From: Luteimonas sp. MC1572
GTDB taxonomy: Bacteria > Pseudomonadota > Gammaproteobacteria > Xanthomonadales > Xanthomonadaceae
Reading direction: 5' to 3'
Assembly (NCBI RefSeq): GCF_016615815.1
Contig: NZ_CP067112.1
Location: 2,728,001 to 2,792,000, forward strand
Length of the DNA: 64,000 nucleotides
Below, one piece after another: positions 22,266 through 31,684 of the stretch. How positions within the stretch are numbered: the stretch's first letter is position 1; each line of letters starts with the position of its first letter. The notes beneath the pieces were generated by a model. That model was not told where the DNA came from and did not search any database. It was given only the letters and a program-made list of their open reading frames with translations. The translations under genes and the position numbers were made by a program.

Positions 22266-24278
22266 TCACTCCACCTCTTCGAACACATACTCGTGTTGCC
22301 CATCGCGCACCACCAGCTTGCGCGCGCCGTCGACATCCGCCCGCGTGAACAGGAAGCCGATCGCCACCGGGTCGATGCTCATCAATGCCAGGCTGCCATC
22401 CGGCTGCGGCAGCGTGGTCACTTCCGATTGGAACGCGCCGACGTCGAACCAGGCCTTGCCGTCCTTGCGGGTCACCACCAGGTCGCCCAGCGCGGCGTTG
22501 CGGTAACGCGGCGCCAGCGCGGCGAGCGCTTCGGCATCGGCCGGCACCTGCAGCAGCTTGACGAAGGCATCGAAGCCCTCGCGGCTCGCCTTGGCATTTG
22601 CCACCGCGCTGGCCTCGGCCTGCGGCTCGCCGTCGAACATCAGCTCCATCAGCCGGCGCTTGAGCGGACCGCGCAGGTACACGCCCTCGTCGGCATTGGT
22701 CAGGATCACCGCGCCGACCTTCTGCTCGGGCCACCACATCATGTTGGAGTGGAAGCCGCCCATGTCGCCGCCGTGGTCGACCACGGTGACGCCGTCGCTC
22801 TTGTCCACCGCCAGCGCCATCGCGTAGTGGCGGTCGACGCCGGTCGCGATCTGCGGCTCGCGGCGCTCGAGCAGCGCGGCCTCGCCGATGTAGCGGCTGC
22901 CGTCGGGCAAGGTGCCGTGGTCGATCTCCATCTGCACGTACTTCAGCAGGTCGTTGACCGTGCCCCAGGCGGCACCCGCCGGACGCGATGCGCGAACGGT
23001 CTCGTTGAGGCCCATGCCCATCACCTGCACCTGGCGGCGGATGTCGTAGCCGTGCGGCGCGGCGAAGTCACCGGTCTGCGCCTGCGCGTAGTCGAATGTG
23101 GTGTTGCCCATGCCCAGCGGATCGAATACCAGCTGCTGCATCGCCTGGTCGTAGCCGGCACCGAGTTCGCTGCCCGGATGCGCGACCTGGCCGCCGATGT
23201 AGCCTGCGGCCGCGGCCATCGGGTTGGAATACTGGAACAGTTCGCCGAAGCCGCTGGTGGGCTGCATCGTGCCGAGGGTGGTCATCACCGTCTGCGGGGT
23301 CTGCTTCTCGCCTTCGAACAGCCATTCGAAGTCCTGGCGCGGCACGCCGGTGCACGCGCAGATCAGGTGCTTCACCAGCACCTGGTCGGTGGTGGCGGCA
23401 TCGCCCAGGCGGAACGCCGGGTAGACGTCGCGCGCCTTCGCGTTCCAGTCGAGCTTGCCGGCATCCACCAGCTTCGCCAGCATCAGCGTCGTCAGCGCCT
23501 TGGTGTTGGAGGCGATCATGAAGCGCGTGTCGCCGGTGACAGGCGCCGCCTTGCCGAGCTCGCGCACGCCGAAGCCCTGCGACAGCACCACCTCGCCGTC
23601 CTGCACGATGCCGACGGCGACACCGGGCACGTCGAAATCCTTGCGCATGCTTTCCACGAAGTCCGCCACCTGCTGCAGGCGGGCGGCATCGAGCTTGTGC
23701 GCCGTGCGCCCGGCAAAGCTCTCGCGCGTGTAGCCGGCCGGCTGCAGGCGCTGGTAGATCTTGCCGACCTGCGAGCCGCGCTTTTCCGCGATCGCCTGGT
23801 CGACATCGGCCAGCAGCACGGTCCACGCGTCGCCGCGGCGGTAGGCGGCGCCGCTGACCACGCGCTTGGCGTTGGCGGCGACGTCGTAGTCGTAGAACCG
23901 GCGATGCTCCCAGCCGTCGCGCGGCGCGGCGTCGGTGGCGACCAGGAACTTCGGCGTTATCCCCGCGATGGCCCAGGCTTCCGCGATCGCCGCATCGGCG
24001 GTGCCCGCGGCGGCATCGACGATGACGATGCGCGAGCCGTCGGCTTCCGGCGGGGTCACGAACACCGCGTTGCCCTGCACGCGTTGCGCCCAGCCGCCTG
24101 GCAGCACGAAGGTGGTGCCACGCGGAGTGGCCGCAGGTGACTCGGACGAGGAGTCCGCGGCGGATGCCGGTGCGGGCGCAGCGGCTGGCGTGGTGCCGTC
24201 CGCCGCGTGCCCCGCGCTGCTTGCGACGATGACGGCCAGTGCGACGGCCAACACGGCCCGCTTCGATTCGATGCGCAT
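22266..24278 (-). CDS. Secreted beta-lactamase-fold serine hydrolase
   Basis: This 670-residue exported protein starts at the ATG encoding MRIESKRAVLAVALAV, a typical signal peptide with cleavage near AGHAADG. A low-complexity Ala/Pro/Ser linker (30-55) and a small unassigned domain (about 55-195) precede the class C beta-lactamase/penicillin-binding domain. Its motifs are SNTK (Ser257, Lys260), YSN, and HGG in VDHGGDMGGFHSN. A C-terminal beta-rich extension follows (DLVVTRKDGKAWFDVG), as in peptidase families with DUF3471-type tails. The substrate may be a D-amino-acid peptide, an ester or peptidoglycan-derived material; resistance activity should not be assumed. A longer GTG-started frame exists to 24387 but lacks the signal peptide at its N-terminus. 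Confidence 0.85.
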   Translation of the reverse strand: MRIESKRAVLAVALAVIVASSAGHAADGTTPAAAPAPASAADSSSESPAATPRGTTFVLPGGWAQRVQGNAVFVTPPEADGSRIVIVDAAAGTADAAIAEAWAIAGITPKFLVATDAAPRDGWEHRRFYDYDVAANAKRVVSGAAYRRGDAWTVLLADVDQAIAEKRGSQVGKIYQRLQPAGYTRESFAGRTAHKLDAARLQQVADFVESMRKDFDVPGVAVGIVQDGEVVLSQGFGVRELGKAAPVTGDTRFMIASNTKALTTLMLAKLVDAGKLDWNAKARDVYPAFRLGDAATTDQVLVKHLICACTGVPRQDFEWLFEGEKQTPQTVMTTLGTMQPTSGFGELFQYSNPMAAAAGYIGGQVAHPGSELGAGYDQAMQQLVFDPLGMGNTTFDYAQAQTGDFAAPHGYDIRRQVQVMGMGLNETVRASRPAGAAWGTVNDLLKYVQMEIDHGTLPDGSRYIGEAALLERREPQIATGVDRHYAMALAVDKSDGVTVVDHGGDMGGFHSNMMWWPEQKVGAVILTNADEGVYLRGPLKRRLMELMFDGEPQAEASAVANAKASREGFDAFVKLLQVPADAEALAALAPRYRNAALGDLVVTRKDGKAWFDVGAFQSEVTTLPQPDGSLALMSIDPVAIGFLFTRADVDGARKLVVRDGQHEYVFEEVE

Positions 24279-24385
24279 TCCCGTTCTCCCCGTTGATGAC
24301 CGGGCGAGCTTGCGCCTAAACGGTGGCGGCCACAAATCGCCGCGCGGCGGCCTGCGCCAGCCGTTTGCACGGCCGTGCCGGCGGA

Positions 24386-24637
24386 TCACATGGGCGGTTC
24401 AATGACTTCCTCCAGGCGCTCGGCTGGCACCGCATAGCCCGCGTCGTCCGCGCTCGCCCGAAGGTCGCGCAGGGCATCACGCACGGATTCAAGCTCGGAG
24501 CCGGCTGCCTGGGCCTCGATCTCCATCGACGTGGCGTTGAACCAGTCCCAGAAAGCGTTGAACGTCTTTCCGTGCCAGCTCTCGTGGCGCAGGCCGCGAT
24601 CGAGTTCGGCCAGCGCCCGGCTCAGTTCGTGTCGCAT
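24386..24637 (-). CDS. Small conserved hypothetical protein coupled to SRAP gene
   Basis: This 83-residue acidic, probably helical protein (RHELSRALAELDRGLRHESW ... ALRDLRASADDAGYAV) has no recognised domain. Its ATG shares one base with the stop of the SRAP gene (TGATG), so translation is coupled. It lies in front of the serine hydrolase gene. The only clue to function is this coupling with a DNA-protein-crosslink repair gene. Confidence 0.6.
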   Translation of the reverse strand: MRHELSRALAELDRGLRHESWHGKTFNAFWDWFNATSMEIEAQAAGSELESVRDALRDLRASADDAGYAVPAERLEEVIEPPM

Positions 24638-25572
24638 CACGCGGCCTCCCGGTGTTCGTAGTACGGATGCTGGCGGTCATCGAAGATCGCGTACAGCGCC
24701 TGCAGGTTCGCCGGATCGGGATTCAGCCAGGCGTCGATGTGCCCGGGCTTGATGTTGATGATGGTGCGGTCATGGCCGGCGGCGGCCACCTCCGGCTCCG
24801 GGTCGTCGGTGATGGCGGCGAACGAGTCGAGGGCCGGATCCACGCCCGCGGGATCGGTCCAGTGCGACCACAGGCAGGCGATCAGCATCGGCTCACCGGT
24901 GCGCGGGGTGAAGGCGAGCACCTGGTTGTGGCCATCGGCCGCGGCGACGTTCTCGTAGAACACGTCCGCCACCATCAGCGCGTGGTGGTGGCCGAACTGC
25001 GCCTTCCAGAAGCCTTCGAGACTGTCGCGGCGGGCGTTGTACGTGCCCGGGAACTTGCGGTCGTAGAGCGCCGGCTTGCCCGCGGGACGGCACTGGTAGC
25101 GCATCGGGCGCATCACCCGCTGGCCGCCTTCGCTGACCAGGACATGGCTGTAGTAACCGGGGTAGATCCGCGCGTCGTCCGGATGCGGCTCGCTGCGCTT
25201 CAGCGCTTCGATGCGGCCCTTGATCTGCTCGACCCTGGATCTTCCGATGCGCACGTCTTCCTGCGCCTTCTTCGTGGGCTTCGCCTGCAGGCTGCGCTCG
25301 CCATCGGCCACGCGCCTGCGCTGCTTGAACAGCTCCTGCTCCAGCGCCTGCATCTCGCGCGCATCCCACTGCCGGATCAGCTCGGCGATTTCGGGCGGGC
25401 CGTCGCGCAGGAAACCGATCTCCATCGCCCGCGGAACCTTCGGCCGCTTTGCGTATGGGTCGGCGCCCTTGTCCAGCCAGAAGATGCGGACGTAGTCCTT
25501 GAGCTCCATCTTCGCGCCGGTCTGGCGCAGGAACTTCCTGTGCTCGGCGCGCACCTGGGCTGAGTAGCACAT
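24637..25572 (-). CDS. SRAP (HMCES/YedK-like) abasic-site-processing protein
   Basis: This 311-residue protein begins MCYSAQVRAEH: after removal of Met, Cys2 is the catalytic residue that forms a thiazolidine crosslink with abasic sites in single-stranded DNA. Other family signatures are RYQCRP, RDSLEGFWK, FYEN, TPRTGEPM and DRTIINIKPGHIDAWL, the last including the conserved His. It is longer than YedK (about 222) because of a charged, helical insert (about residues 35-130, rich in Arg, Lys, Glu). The start at 25572 is fixed by the need for Cys at position 2; the longer frame would read through the tRNA. It lies directly downstream of tRNA-Ile2. Confidence 0.92.
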   Translation of the reverse strand: MCYSAQVRAEHRKFLRQTGAKMELKDYVRIFWLDKGADPYAKRPKVPRAMEIGFLRDGPPEIAELIRQWDAREMQALEQELFKQRRRVADGERSLQAKPTKKAQEDVRIGRSRVEQIKGRIEALKRSEPHPDDARIYPGYYSHVLVSEGGQRVMRPMRYQCRPAGKPALYDRKFPGTYNARRDSLEGFWKAQFGHHHALMVADVFYENVAAADGHNQVLAFTPRTGEPMLIACLWSHWTDPAGVDPALDSFAAITDDPEPEVAAAGHDRTIINIKPGHIDAWLNPDPANLQALYAIFDDRQHPYYEHREAA

Positions 25573-25595
25573 GGCATCACCTGCGGGCTTGCGAT

Positions 25596-25671
25596 TGGTG
25601 GGCCCACCAGGACTCGAACCTGGAACCAAAGGATTATGAGTCCTCTGCTCTGACCATTGAGCTATAGGCCC
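25596..25671 (-). tRNA. ileX: tRNA-Ile2 (anticodon CAT, lysidine-modified)
   Basis: This 76-base cloverleaf has encoded CCA. The acceptor stem starts GGGCCTA and closes with TGGGCCC, the D arm is AGCTCAATGGTCAGAGC, the anticodon loop is CTCATAA, and the T arm is GTTCGAGTC. The CAT anticodon with this body resembles E. coli ileX rather than elongator or initiator Met tRNA, so it should be read as Ile2, needing TilS to make lysidine and decode AUA. Its 3' end points toward the accessory region. Confidence 0.92.
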
Positions 25672-25703
25672 GCGGCGACGATTGTAGCGGGCACCGCTCA
25701 CGC

Positions 25704-25755
25704 AAAAATCGCGCAGCCGCGACCTGACGACGAGGACAGGGCACGGCTGCGCGAT
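25704..25755 (-). terminator. Intrinsic terminator after the alanine-rich lipoprotein gene
   Basis: A 12-base perfect inverted repeat (25708-25719 with 25744-25755) with a 24-base loop is followed on the minus strand by five T residues. It lies between the lipoprotein stop and the tRNA, so it separates the two transcripts. Confidence 0.65.
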
Positions 25756-25760
25756 CCGAT

Positions 25761-25785
25761 CCCGCGGCGGTCGAGCCGCCGCGGG
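25761..25785. repeat. Perfect GC-only hairpin
   Basis: Ten-base arms of CCCGCGGCGG and its complement flank a TCGAG loop. It sits between the lipoprotein stop and the terminator hairpin. It has no T tract of its own and could stabilise the mRNA 3' end or pause RNA polymerase. Confidence 0.5.
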
Positions 25786-25804
25786 AGTCGTTTCCGCGAT
25801 TCGA

Positions 25805-26185
25805 TCAGTTGCCGTCGGTGTTGTTCTTGCCGTCGGCCGCCGCGGTCGCCTCTTCGGCCGCGTCCTGCGCCTGCTCGGCCGCGTCGGCGGCCTTCTCGGC
25901 GGCGTCGGCGAGGTCGTCGCGACGCGTCAGCTCGTCACCGGTGTCCACCTGCCCCGCGATATGGGCGGCGGCATCGGCGGCGGCGTCAGCGGCGCCGGCC
26001 GCCGCCTGGGCGGACGAGGTGGCGGCCATGTCGCCGGTGGCCGACGCGTTCTGCGCGGCCTGGTGGGCCTCGCTTGCCGACTCGGCGGCGTCCTGGGCCG
26101 AGTTGGCGGCCTGGTCGGGGTTGCTGCAGGCGGCCAGCGCGGTGGCGAAGCCGAGGGCGAGCAGTGTCTTGGCGGTGCTGTTCAT
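25805..26185 (-). CDS. Alanine-rich small lipoprotein
   Basis: This 126-residue protein has a lipoprotein signal ([20 protein letters not shown]) with Cys20 as the lipidation site after the LAAC lipobox. The mature part is almost entirely Ala with Asp, Glu, Gln and Ser at heptad-like spacing ([16 protein letters not shown]), expected to form a long helix or coiled coil similar in style to Lpp-like or late-embryogenesis-type proteins, and it ends in an Asn/Asp/Gly tail. Position +2 is Ser, compatible with outer-membrane sorting. It is monocistronic, between terminators of rpoD and its own. The function is unknown; an envelope structural or stress role is a guess. Confidence 0.75.
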   Translation of the reverse strand: MNSTAKTLLALGFATALAACSNPDQAANSAQDAAESASEAHQAAQNASATGDMAATSSAQAAAGAADAAADAAAHIAGQVDTGDELTRRDDLADAAEKAADAAEQAQDAAEEATAAADGKNNTDGN

Positions 26186-26313
26186 GGGATCTCCTGTCTG
26201 GCGCCTTGTTGCGCCGTGGGACGCACCATGTCTGTGCACGTGTCGGCTTGGCGCGAAGATGGCCCACGGGCCGCGACTTTGTTCAGGAACGGCTCGATTC
26301 CCGCAACAAAAGA

Positions 26314-26337
26314 AAAGGCGCACCGGAGTGCGCCTTT
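26314..26337 (-). terminator. rpoD intrinsic terminator
   Basis: Ten-base arms AAAGGCGCAC and GTGCGCCTTT with a four-base loop lie 22 bases past the rpoD stop and are followed on the minus strand by TTTTCTTTTG-like sequence. Confidence 0.85.
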
Positions 26338-26358
26338 CCGTCATCGCACAGCCGCGGC

Positions 26359-28221
<1,863 letters not shown>

Positions 28222-28253
28222 GTGGCGCGCACCATTAACAAAGTGAACCCGTA

Positions 28254-28259
28254 ATTATA
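28254..28259 (-). promoter_or_regulatory. rpoD promoter -10 (extended)
   Basis: A perfect TATAAT on the minus strand is preceded by TGG, giving an extended -10 (TGnTATAAT). It lies 32 bases before the rpoD ATG. No good -35 box is visible, which the extended -10 would compensate. The region around it is the only A/T-rich patch in the gap. Confidence 0.65.
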
Positions 28260-28276
28260 CCAGCCGCGGCGCGGGC

Positions 28277-28717
28277 TCAGGTGCGCAGCAGCAGGGTGAC
28301 TGGACCATCATTGACCAGACTCACCGTCATATGGGACCCGAAACGGCCAATTTCCACCCCCGGGGCGTGCAATGCACGCAAAGCCGCGACCAGTTCGCCG
28401 AAGATCCGTTCAGCCTGGGCTGGCGGGGCGGCGGTACTGAAGCCCGGGCGCAGCCCGGAGCGGGTGTCGGCCGCGAGGGTGAACTGGCTCACCAGCAGCA
28501 GCCCGCCGCCGGTATCGGCCAGCGAGCGGTTCATGCGCCCCTCCGCGTCGGCGAACACCCGATAGGCGAGCAGGCGCGGCGCCATGCGCGCGACTTCGGC
28601 CGCGCCGTCGCCGGGCTCGATGCCGGCCAGCACCAGCAGCCCGGGACCAATGGCGCCGACCGTTTCTCCCTCCACGTCGACACGGGCCTCGCTGACGCGT
28701 TGCAGGAGCAGGAGCAT
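28277..28717 (-). CDS. dtd: D-aminoacyl-tRNA deacylase
   Basis: This 146-residue protein (E. coli Dtd has 145) starts MLLLLQRVSEARVDV. It carries the two active-site signatures: SQFTL in the middle (catalytic Thr) and NDGPVT near the C-terminus, the Gly-cisPro motif that rejects L-amino acids. It hydrolyses D-Tyr and other D-aminoacyl-tRNAs and Gly-tRNA(Ala). It is transcribed toward rpoD and diverges from the acyltransferase gene with 47 bases between their starts. A longer frame to 29086 is antisense shadow. Confidence 0.95.
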   Translation of the reverse strand: MLLLLQRVSEARVDVEGETVGAIGPGLLVLAGIEPGDGAAEVARMAPRLLAYRVFADAEGRMNRSLADTGGGLLLVSQFTLAADTRSGLRPGFSTAAPPAQAERIFGELVAALRALHAPGVEIGRFGSHMTVSLVNDGPVTLLLRT

Positions 28718-28752
28718 GGCGGGCAGGCCTCGGGAATGTGAACGTGGCCAGC

Positions 28753-28758
28753 TAGACT
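28753..28758 (+). promoter_or_regulatory. -10 box TAGACT, six bases before ATG (leaderless?)
   Basis: CTAGACT is followed by six bases and then the ATG of the acyltransferase. There is no Shine-Dalgarno sequence. Transcription would be expected to begin at or next to the ATG. The same arrangement occurs before priA, tsaC and the GT2 gene at 33569. Confidence 0.5.
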
Positions 28759-28764
28759 CGCGCC

Positions 28765-29685
28765 ATGACCGAGTTCCTCGCAAGCCTCCTGCATGTCCTG
28801 GCGACTTTGATCGGCCGCCTGCCGTGGCCGCTGCAGCGTGCGCTGGGCGATGGCCTCGGCCGCCTGGTGCGCGCCGCAGGCGTGCGCGAGAGCGTGGTGG
28901 CGCTGCGCAACCTGGAGCTGGCCTTCCCGGACATGCCGGCCGGCGAGCGCGCCGCGCTGCACGCCGAAGTGATCCGCACCACCGGCCGCCAGGCCTTCGA
29001 GACCTTGCGCCTGTGGACGCGCCCGCACGCCGAAAACCTGGCGCTGATCCGCGAGCGGACGGGCGTGGAGCTGTTCGAGGACGCACTGGCCGCGGGCCGC
29101 GGCGTGATCGTGGTGGCGCCGCACCACGGCAACTGGGAGCTGCTCAACCAGTGGCTGGCCGCGCGCACGCCGCTGGCGATCCTGTACAAGGCGCCGGAGT
29201 CCGCGGTCGGCGAGGCCTTCCTGCGCCGGGTGCGCGCCGACGCCGACCAGGTGACCCAGGTGCGCGCTGAAGGCCCGGGCATCCGCCAGCTGTTCAAGGT
29301 GCTCAAGGCCGGCGGCGTGGTCGGGATCCTGCCGGACCAGCAGCCGAAGGTCGGCGATGGCGTGTTCGCGCCGTTCTTCGGCATCCAGGCGCTCACCATG
29401 ACCCTGGTCTCGCGGCTGGCCGAGCGTAGCGGGGCTACGGTGCTGTTCGCCAGCTGCGAGCGCATCGACGACGACCTGGGCTTCGCGCTGCGCTTCGACG
29501 CGGCGCCCGCGGCGCTCTCCGGTCCGGATATCGAGGCTTCGGTGGCTGCGCTCAACGCCGGCGTCGAGCACATGGCGCGCCGCGCGCCGGCGCAGTACCA
29601 GTGGACCTACAAGCGCTTCACCCTGCGCCCGCCCGGCAGCGGCGAGAGCAATCCCTACCGCGACCTGGAGCATGGCCGGCGATGA
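28765..29685 (+). CDS. LpxL/HtrB-family lysophospholipid or lipid A acyltransferase
   Basis: This 306-residue protein has an N-terminal hydrophobic anchor (LHVLATLIGRLPWPLQ) and the acyltransferase signature HHGNWE (HX4E) at about residues 117-123, followed by LYKAPES, GILPDQQP and FFGIQALTM. These are the lipid A biosynthesis late acyltransferase motifs; it acts at the cytoplasmic face of the inner membrane. The exact acceptor (lipid A precursor or ornithine-type lipid) is not fixed by sequence. Its TGA overlaps the ATG of the following PH-domain gene by 4 bases, so the three downstream-coupled genes may act together in envelope lipid assembly. Confidence 0.85.
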   Translation: MTEFLASLLHVLATLIGRLPWPLQRALGDGLGRLVRAAGVRESVVALRNLELAFPDMPAGERAALHAEVIRTTGRQAFETLRLWTRPHAENLALIRERTGVELFEDALAAGRGVIVVAPHHGNWELLNQWLAARTPLAILYKAPESAVGEAFLRRVRADADQVTQVRAEGPGIRQLFKVLKAGGVVGILPDQQPKVGDGVFAPFFGIQALTMTLVSRLAERSGATVLFASCERIDDDLGFALRFDAAPAALSGPDIEASVAALNAGVEHMARRAPAQYQWTYKRFTLRPPGSGESNPYRDLEHGRR

Positions 29686-30197
29686 CCACCCCTGACGACG
29701 ACGGCTGGCAGCCCCTGCCGCGGCGCGCGCGCACCTTGTTCATGCTCGGCAATGGCCTCGCCTTCGGTGTGCTGGCGCTGGGGTCGCTGATCCCCATCGG
29801 CCTGCTGCTGCGCGACACGCAATGGATCGCGCTGGGCCTGGCGCTGGCCAGCCTGGTGCTGCTGCCCGGCTTCGGGCTGTGGCTGGCGCACCGCCAGTTC
29901 CGCCACGCGCGCTGGCTGCTCGACGACACCGGCTTCGGCTGGCGCCGCGGGCGCCTGTGGCACGCCGAGACCCGCGTGCCGCGCACGCGCGTGCAGCACG
30001 TGGACCTGAAGCGCGGTCCGCTTGAGCGGCGTTTCGGGCTGTCCACGCTGGTGGTGCACACCGCCGGCACGCGCGACAGCGCGGTCGCCGTGCAGGGCCT
30101 GGATGCCGCCGACGCCGAGCGCCTGCGCGACCGCCTGGCGCAGCAGGTGGATGACGACGACGAGCACTTCGCAGGCGCTGGCGATGTCGACGCCTGA
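29682..30197 (+). CDS. PH-domain membrane protein (YdbS-like, bPH2)
   Basis: This is a 171-residue protein. Two hydrophobic segments at about residues 21-45 and 47-67 precede a bacterial PH-like domain with WRRGRLWHAETRVPRTRVQHVDLKRGP and RFGLSTLVVHTAGT, which is the bPH2 (DUF304) signature. The ATG lies in the stop of the acyltransferase (ATGA), and the C-terminus overlaps the start of the next PH-domain gene by 14 bases. In other bacteria the small and large proteins form a YdbS/YdbT pair of unknown biochemical role in the cytoplasmic membrane. Confidence 0.85.
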   Translation: MTTPDDDGWQPLPRRARTLFMLGNGLAFGVLALGSLIPIGLLLRDTQWIALGLALASLVLLPGFGLWLAHRQFRHARWLLDDTGFGWRRGRLWHAETRVPRTRVQHVDLKRGPLERRFGLSTLVVHTAGTRDSAVAVQGLDAADAERLRDRLAQQVDDDDEHFAGAGDVDA

Positions 30198-31680
30198 GGC
30201 CGAGCGCAGGCTGCATCCCTGGTCGTGGCTGTTCGTGCTGGTGCAGCAGCTCAGGCAGTTCATCATCCCGCTGCTGGCACTGGTGTTCGTGGGCCGTGGC
30301 GACGGCAACGCGCTGTGGCCGCTGGTCGGCGTGGCGGCGCTGGCGCTCGCCTCGCTCTGGCAATACTTCACTTACCGCTACCGCGTCGACGACGACCGCC
30401 TGGTGGTGCGCGAAGGGCTGCTGGAACGCAAGGTGCGGCAGATCCCGTTTGCGCGGATCCACAACGTGGCCCTGCACCAGTCGCTGCTGCACCGCATGTT
30501 CGACGTGGCCGAGGTGCGCCTGGAATCGGCGGCGGGCGGCAAGGCCGAGGCCGAGATGCGCGTGCTGCGCCTGGACGAGGCGCTGGCGCTGGAACGCCTG
30601 ATCCGCGACCGCGGCGCCGCGACGCACGCGGCCGGTCCGGCGGGCACGTCCGCGGACGCCACCGCCGCCGATCCCACGCTGCTGCTGGCGCTGCCGACCG
30701 CCGAAGTCGTCCGCCTGGGCCTGGCCAGCAACCGCGGCATGGTGGTGGTGGCCGGCGCGTTCGCGCTGGCCTGGCAAGTGGTCCCGGACCGCGCCATGAC
30801 GCGCCTGGTGCGCGATGCCGGCGAGCAGGCCTTTGGCTACGCCAGCCACCTCAGCATCGGCTGGGCCGGCCAGGTCGCGGCAGTCGTGGGGTTCGTGCTG
30901 CTGGCGCTGGTGGTGATGCGGTTGCTGTCGGTGCTGCTGGCAGTGCTGCAGTTCCACGGCTTCACGCTGCAGGCACACGGCCGTCGGCTCACGGTCGAAC
31001 GCGGCCTGCTGACGCGCATCCGCACCAGCGCCTCGCGGCGGCGCATCCAGGCCTGGACGCTGCGCGAAGGCCTTCCGCACCGGCTGCTGCGGCGACGCGC
31101 GCTGCAGGTCGATACTGCGGTGGGCCAGCAACAGGAAGGCGAGCAGCGCAGCCTGCGCGAGCTGGCGCCGATCGCCACCCCAGACGCCTGCGATGCACTC
31201 GTCCGCGAAGTGCTGCCCGGCATTGCCTGGCCACCAGCCGCCTGGCAGCCGCTGCATCCGCGCGCCTGGCAGCGCCTCATGCTGCCCGGCGTGCTGGTCG
31301 CCGCGGTGGCCGCTGCCGCCGCGTACTGGCGCTTCGGTCCGTGGGGCCTGGCGGCACTGGCCTGGGCACCTTGGGCGGTGTTTGCCGCGCGCCAGCACGC
31401 ACGCCGCGCCGGCTATGCCTGCGACGCGCGCCTGGTGGCGGTGCGCGAGGGCTGGTGGTCGCGCCACTGGCGCTTTGCCGAGATCGACAAGCTGCAGGCG
31501 CTGGAGCTGCGCCAGTCGCCGCTGGACCGCCGCTTCGGCATGGCCACGCTGTGGCTGGATACCGCCGGTGCCGGCGCGATGTCGCCACCGCTGCGCCTGC
31601 GACTGGTGCCGCTGGCCGAGGCGCGCGCGCTGCACGCGCGCCTGGTGCGCGAGGTCGCGCGGCGCCCGTTGCGCTGGTGA
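30184..31680 (+). CDS. Large PH-domain membrane protein (YdbT-like)
   Basis: This 498-residue protein holds three repeated units of paired membrane segments followed by a bPH2 domain: VREGLLERKVRQIPFARIHNVALHQS with MFDVAEVRLESAAG (about 75-120), VERGLLTRIRTSASRRRIQAWTLREG (about 270-310), and VREGWWSRHWRFAEIDKLQALELRQSPLDRRFGMATLWLDTAGAG (about 420-465). It corresponds to YdbT, the partner of YdbS. It starts at an ATG inside the end of ydbS. It converges with the CDP-glycerol-transferase-like gene. The biochemical function is unknown. Confidence 0.85.
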   Translation: MSTPEAERRLHPWSWLFVLVQQLRQFIIPLLALVFVGRGDGNALWPLVGVAALALASLWQYFTYRYRVDDDRLVVREGLLERKVRQIPFARIHNVALHQSLLHRMFDVAEVRLESAAGGKAEAEMRVLRLDEALALERLIRDRGAATHAAGPAGTSADATAADPTLLLALPTAEVVRLGLASNRGMVVVAGAFALAWQVVPDRAMTRLVRDAGEQAFGYASHLSIGWAGQVAAVVGFVLLALVVMRLLSVLLAVLQFHGFTLQAHGRRLTVERGLLTRIRTSASRRRIQAWTLREGLPHRLLRRRALQVDTAVGQQQEGEQRSLRELAPIATPDACDALVREVLPGIAWPPAAWQPLHPRAWQRLMLPGVLVAAVAAAAAYWRFGPWGLAALAWAPWAVFAARQHARRAGYACDARLVAVREGWWSRHWRFAEIDKLQALELRQSPLDRRFGMATLWLDTAGAGAMSPPLRLRLVPLAEARALHARLVREVARRPLRW

Positions 31681-31684
31681 CGGC

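Noticed and set aside
22266..24278. Antibiotic-resistance beta-lactamase
   Set aside because: The protein is far longer than class C enzymes and has extra N- and C-terminal domains; the family includes many esterases and peptidases.
25596..25671. tRNA-Met (CAT anticodon)
   Set aside because: The body resembles Ile2 (AGCTCAATGG D arm, GACTCATAATC anticodon arm) more than elongator Met or fMet; lysidine modification is expected.
25761..25785. CRISPR or REP-type repeat unit
   Set aside because: It is a single hairpin with no second copy seen nearby.
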